Shown here one piece after another: positions 62,333 to 64,000 of a stretch of DNA of 64,000 bases (its first letter is position 1; every line of letters begins with the position of its first letter). The position numbers and the translations under genes are program-made. The DNA comes from Streptomyces sp. DH-12 (lineage in GTDB: Bacteria > Actinomycetota > Actinomycetes > Streptomycetales > Streptomycetaceae), in NCBI RefSeq assembly GCF_002899455.1, contig NZ_PPFB01000001.1, positions 5,920,001 through 5,984,000 on the forward strand, read 5' to 3'. The notes under the pieces were generated by a model. That model was not told where the DNA came from, searched no databases, and saw nothing but the letters and a program-made list of their open reading frames with translations.

Positions 62333-62650
62333 TCACCCGCCTGTCGCTGTCACCCGCCCACGGCTCCAGCCCCGCCCTCTGCGCAGGCCGGAGCCGACCG
62401 CGACGCTGAACGGCATCGTGACGACGTTCGGCAGCGACGAACCGGCCACCGCCTGGCGCACCCGTTCGCTGCCCTGGCCGCGGAAGCAGGAGAACGCGGT
62501 CCGCACCGCCTGCCTCCGGTCGCGCGTCGCGACCGGCGGGTGCCCGAGGACGGCGGCGGCGTTCGTGGGGGACCCGGCCCGATCGACTTCGAAGCGTGGT
62601 CCGAGCGGGCTCTCACCCGTGTACGGGACGGCGCCGGTCCCGCGTCGCAC
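62333..62650 (-). pseudogene. possible gene remnant
   Basis: A minus-strand frame contains AFSCFRGQGSERVRQAVAGS then SLPNVVTMPFSVAVGSGLRR, with nearly all codons ending in G or C, unlike the flanking sequence. There is no Shine-Dalgarno sequence, and the beginning and end of the frame are not protein-like. It may be the worn core of a gene whose family I do not recognise, or chance. Confidence 0.2.
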
Positions 62651-62681
62651 CCCCGGCCGGGCCGCTCCGCCCCGCGCCCTC

Positions 62682-63851
62682 TCAGATCAGCGCGAGCTGG
62701 CCCCCCGGCCCCTCCTCGCGCGCGTCCAGCACCGAGGCCGGTCGCCGGGCGGACGCGGGCACGGGCAGGACGCCTGCCGTGTGCAGGTCGGCGGGGGTGA
62801 TCGGTGCGGGCAGGGAGCCCGCCGAGTCCTCGCGGAGCGGGCGCAGTTCGGCGAGGAGGGTGAGGACCGTGACCAGTTCCAGCAGTTCCGAGGTCCAGGT
62901 CTGCGGCCAGGCGGCCGGGCGGATCGCCTCCAGGGTGCCCGGTTCGGCCGGGCGCGTGCGGGACGCGCACCACTCCTCCAGCACCCGCACCCCGCCGGCC
63001 TCGAACTCCCACGCCTGCGGCGGCACCGGGGAAACACGGCCGTCACCGAGCAGCAGCGCCTCCTCGCCCCGGTCGTAGGCCGGGGCGGGCGGCCGGGACG
63101 GCAGCGGGGCGCGGACGTACGGGCGGCGGCCGCCCGGCAGTCTGGGGCGCTCACCGTCCCGGCGCATGAGCCACAGCGTCCGGCGGCCCAGCGCCACGCC
63201 CTGCCGCCAGGCGTCCGGATCGCCGGTGAGCGGCACCGCGAGCCCGCCCGGCGCGGGACGGGCCATGGCCGCCGCCCAGGCGAGGACGTCGACGGCGGAG
63301 ACCTCCAGCCCCAGCCGGGCGGCGAGGTGGTCCGTCAGCCCCGGGGCCAGATTGGGCTCGGCGGCGCCCGGCCGGCGGTACAGCGGGCGGATCCGGCCCG
63401 TGCGCAGGACGGGGAAGAGGGACGTGACGAGCAGCGGCGGGATGCCGCCGGCCGTCTCGACGGCGAAGATCTGGTGCTCGTCCGCCACCCGCCACAACTC
63501 CGGCCGGGGGGCGTCGATCAGCCGTGTGTCGGGGATCAGCCACTGCTCGTCGAACGGGCCGTGCAGCACTCGTACCGGCTCCGGGCACGGCCCCGTGGCA
63601 CGGGCCAGCCGCTCCGTGCCGCCGTCCCGCCCGGGGAGCTGCCCGACCGCCGTGTGCGGGGTACGGGACCGGGTGGACCGGAACAGGGCCTCGCGGTCCG
63701 GGCCCTCGGCTTTCACCAGGGCGTTCCAACGGGCCTTCAGGGACGCCGCGTCGGGGGCCGCCGGCCATCCCCGGCCGAGCCGCGGCGGTGCGACGGACCA
63801 CGGCATGAGGTCCGCCAGCAGCGGAGCGTCGTCATGCGTCACGCCGGGCAT
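62682..63851 (-). CDS. orphan type ISP restriction-modification C-terminal-domain protein
   Basis: The protein has 389 residues. It starts MPGVTHDDAPLLADLMPWSV and contains PVRVLHGPFDEQWLIPDTRL, RIRPLYRRPGAAEPNLAPGL and, near the end, PQTWTSELLELVTVLTLLAE then LHTAGVLPVPASARRPASVL. From memory these match the C-terminal target-recognition domain of single-polypeptide type ISP enzymes. The helicase, nuclease and methyltransferase parts are absent, so alone it cannot be a restriction enzyme. It starts at ATG 63851 and is a single gene. The function is unknown. Confidence 0.7.
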   Translation of the reverse strand: MPGVTHDDAPLLADLMPWSVAPPRLGRGWPAAPDAASLKARWNALVKAEGPDREALFRSTRSRTPHTAVGQLPGRDGGTERLARATGPCPEPVRVLHGPFDEQWLIPDTRLIDAPRPELWRVADEHQIFAVETAGGIPPLLVTSLFPVLRTGRIRPLYRRPGAAEPNLAPGLTDHLAARLGLEVSAVDVLAWAAAMARPAPGGLAVPLTGDPDAWRQGVALGRRTLWLMRRDGERPRLPGGRRPYVRAPLPSRPPAPAYDRGEEALLLGDGRVSPVPPQAWEFEAGGVRVLEEWCASRTRPAEPGTLEAIRPAAWPQTWTSELLELVTVLTLLAELRPLREDSAGSLPAPITPADLHTAGVLPVPASARRPASVLDAREEGPGGQLALI

Positions 63852-63876
63852 CGTACGACGTGCCGGCGGGGCCGGA

Positions 63877-64000
63877 TCAGGTGGCGTCCAGGGTCACCGT
63901 GAAGGAGAAGCGGTCGCCCCGGTAGTGGATCACGGCCACGTCCAGGACCCGTCCGGCGGAGTCGTAGGTGACGCCGGTGTAGTGCAGGATCGGGCTGAGC
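63877..64000 (-). CDS. GntR/UTRA family regulator, C-terminal end only
   Basis: The last 41 codons of a minus-strand gene are cut by the window edge. They read LSPILHYTGVTYDSAGRVLD then VAVIHYRGDRFSFTVTLDAT and stop at 63877. This is the end of the UTRA ligand-binding domain of HutC-type GntR regulators (typical VxYDxxGRPxDxAVxxYRGDRxxF). The DNA-binding domain would lie beyond 64000. The identity of the ligand and the target genes cannot be judged. Confidence 0.75.
   Translation of the reverse strand, partial: LSPILHYTGVTYDSAGRVLDVAVIHYRGDRFSFTVTLDAT

Larger units (their letters stand above)
62143..62681. other. gap with a terminator and possible gene remnant
   Basis: This 539-bp region begins with the terminator-like hairpin at 62147-62177. 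Between about 62360 and 62650 a minus-strand frame has G/C-ending codons and protein-like sequence (listed separately). The part at 62180-62350 shows nothing. Confidence 0.45.

Overview
The window is chromosomal DNA of a Streptomyces, or a very close actinobacterial relative. The evidence is the very high G+C content, GTG/TTG starts, GTGA/ATGA start-stop overlaps, and Streptomyces-type families: streptogrisin proteases, an LAETG-anchored LPMO, a SepF paralogue, NB-ARC/TPR and DUF5685 proteins. The gene order also agrees with what I remember of the S. coelicolor core chromosome running backwards from about SCO1790 to SCO1723. That comparison is from memory and was not computed.

Layout. 1-2183: the 3' part of an rRNA operon (23S end, 5S, strong terminator). 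2221-9131: an RGG/RD-rich TPR-like protein, DUF1015, a HAD phosphatase, and an iron-box-controlled FecCD-type siderophore importer (two permeases and an ATPase, no binding protein). 9154-15061: SCP2 protein, tlyA, nadK, a two-repeat CRISPR-like relic, recN and a glycosyltransferase. 15087-25001: PucR regulator, GH15 glucoamylase-type hydrolase, pyrG, a Nudix hydrolase, an NB-ARC-like/TPR protein and alanine dehydrogenase. 25373-30142: a chromosome-organisation operon (ParA ATPase, ribbon-helix-helix-like protein, ScpA, ScpB, RluB-type pseudouridine synthase). 30192-33406: an NAD/ADP-ribose island (NrtR-like regulator behind a 47-bp inverted repeat, an ADP-ribosylglycohydrolase, and two nucleotidyltransferase paralogues facing each other). 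33429-38510: a Rieske protein, then the block aroH-tyrA-cmk-plsC-der.

38584-48884 holds Streptomyces-specific proteins, a PAP2 phosphatase, a mannosyltransferase whose 3' end carries a G14 tract, an MFS exporter, an acyl-CoA dehydrogenase, a SepF paralogue, and a DUF5685 protein with a 17-cysteine tail. 49199-55355 is a secretion-rich stretch: two streptogrisin-type proteases, a DUF3533 membrane protein, a lipase with tandem operator-like motifs, and a cell-wall-anchored LPMO. 55539-64000 is more eroded: a frameshifted GNAT pseudogene, a decayed DUF72 gene, a 44-residue gene, a methyltransferase, DUF402, GNAT, GntR, an AAA ATPase, an SGNH lipase, an orphan type-ISP C-terminal-domain protein, and the end of a GntR/UTRA regulator cut by the window edge.

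The most system-like candidates are three. The first is the NrtR / ADP-ribosylglycohydrolase / double nucleotidyltransferase island. The second is the ParA-RHH-ScpAB operon, in which four consecutive proteins carry long disordered N-termini. The third is the CRISPR relic with an exact 61-nt type I-E period between nadK and recN. All starts were chosen by eye from Shine-Dalgarno spacing, overlaps and family knowledge; alternatives are named where they matter.
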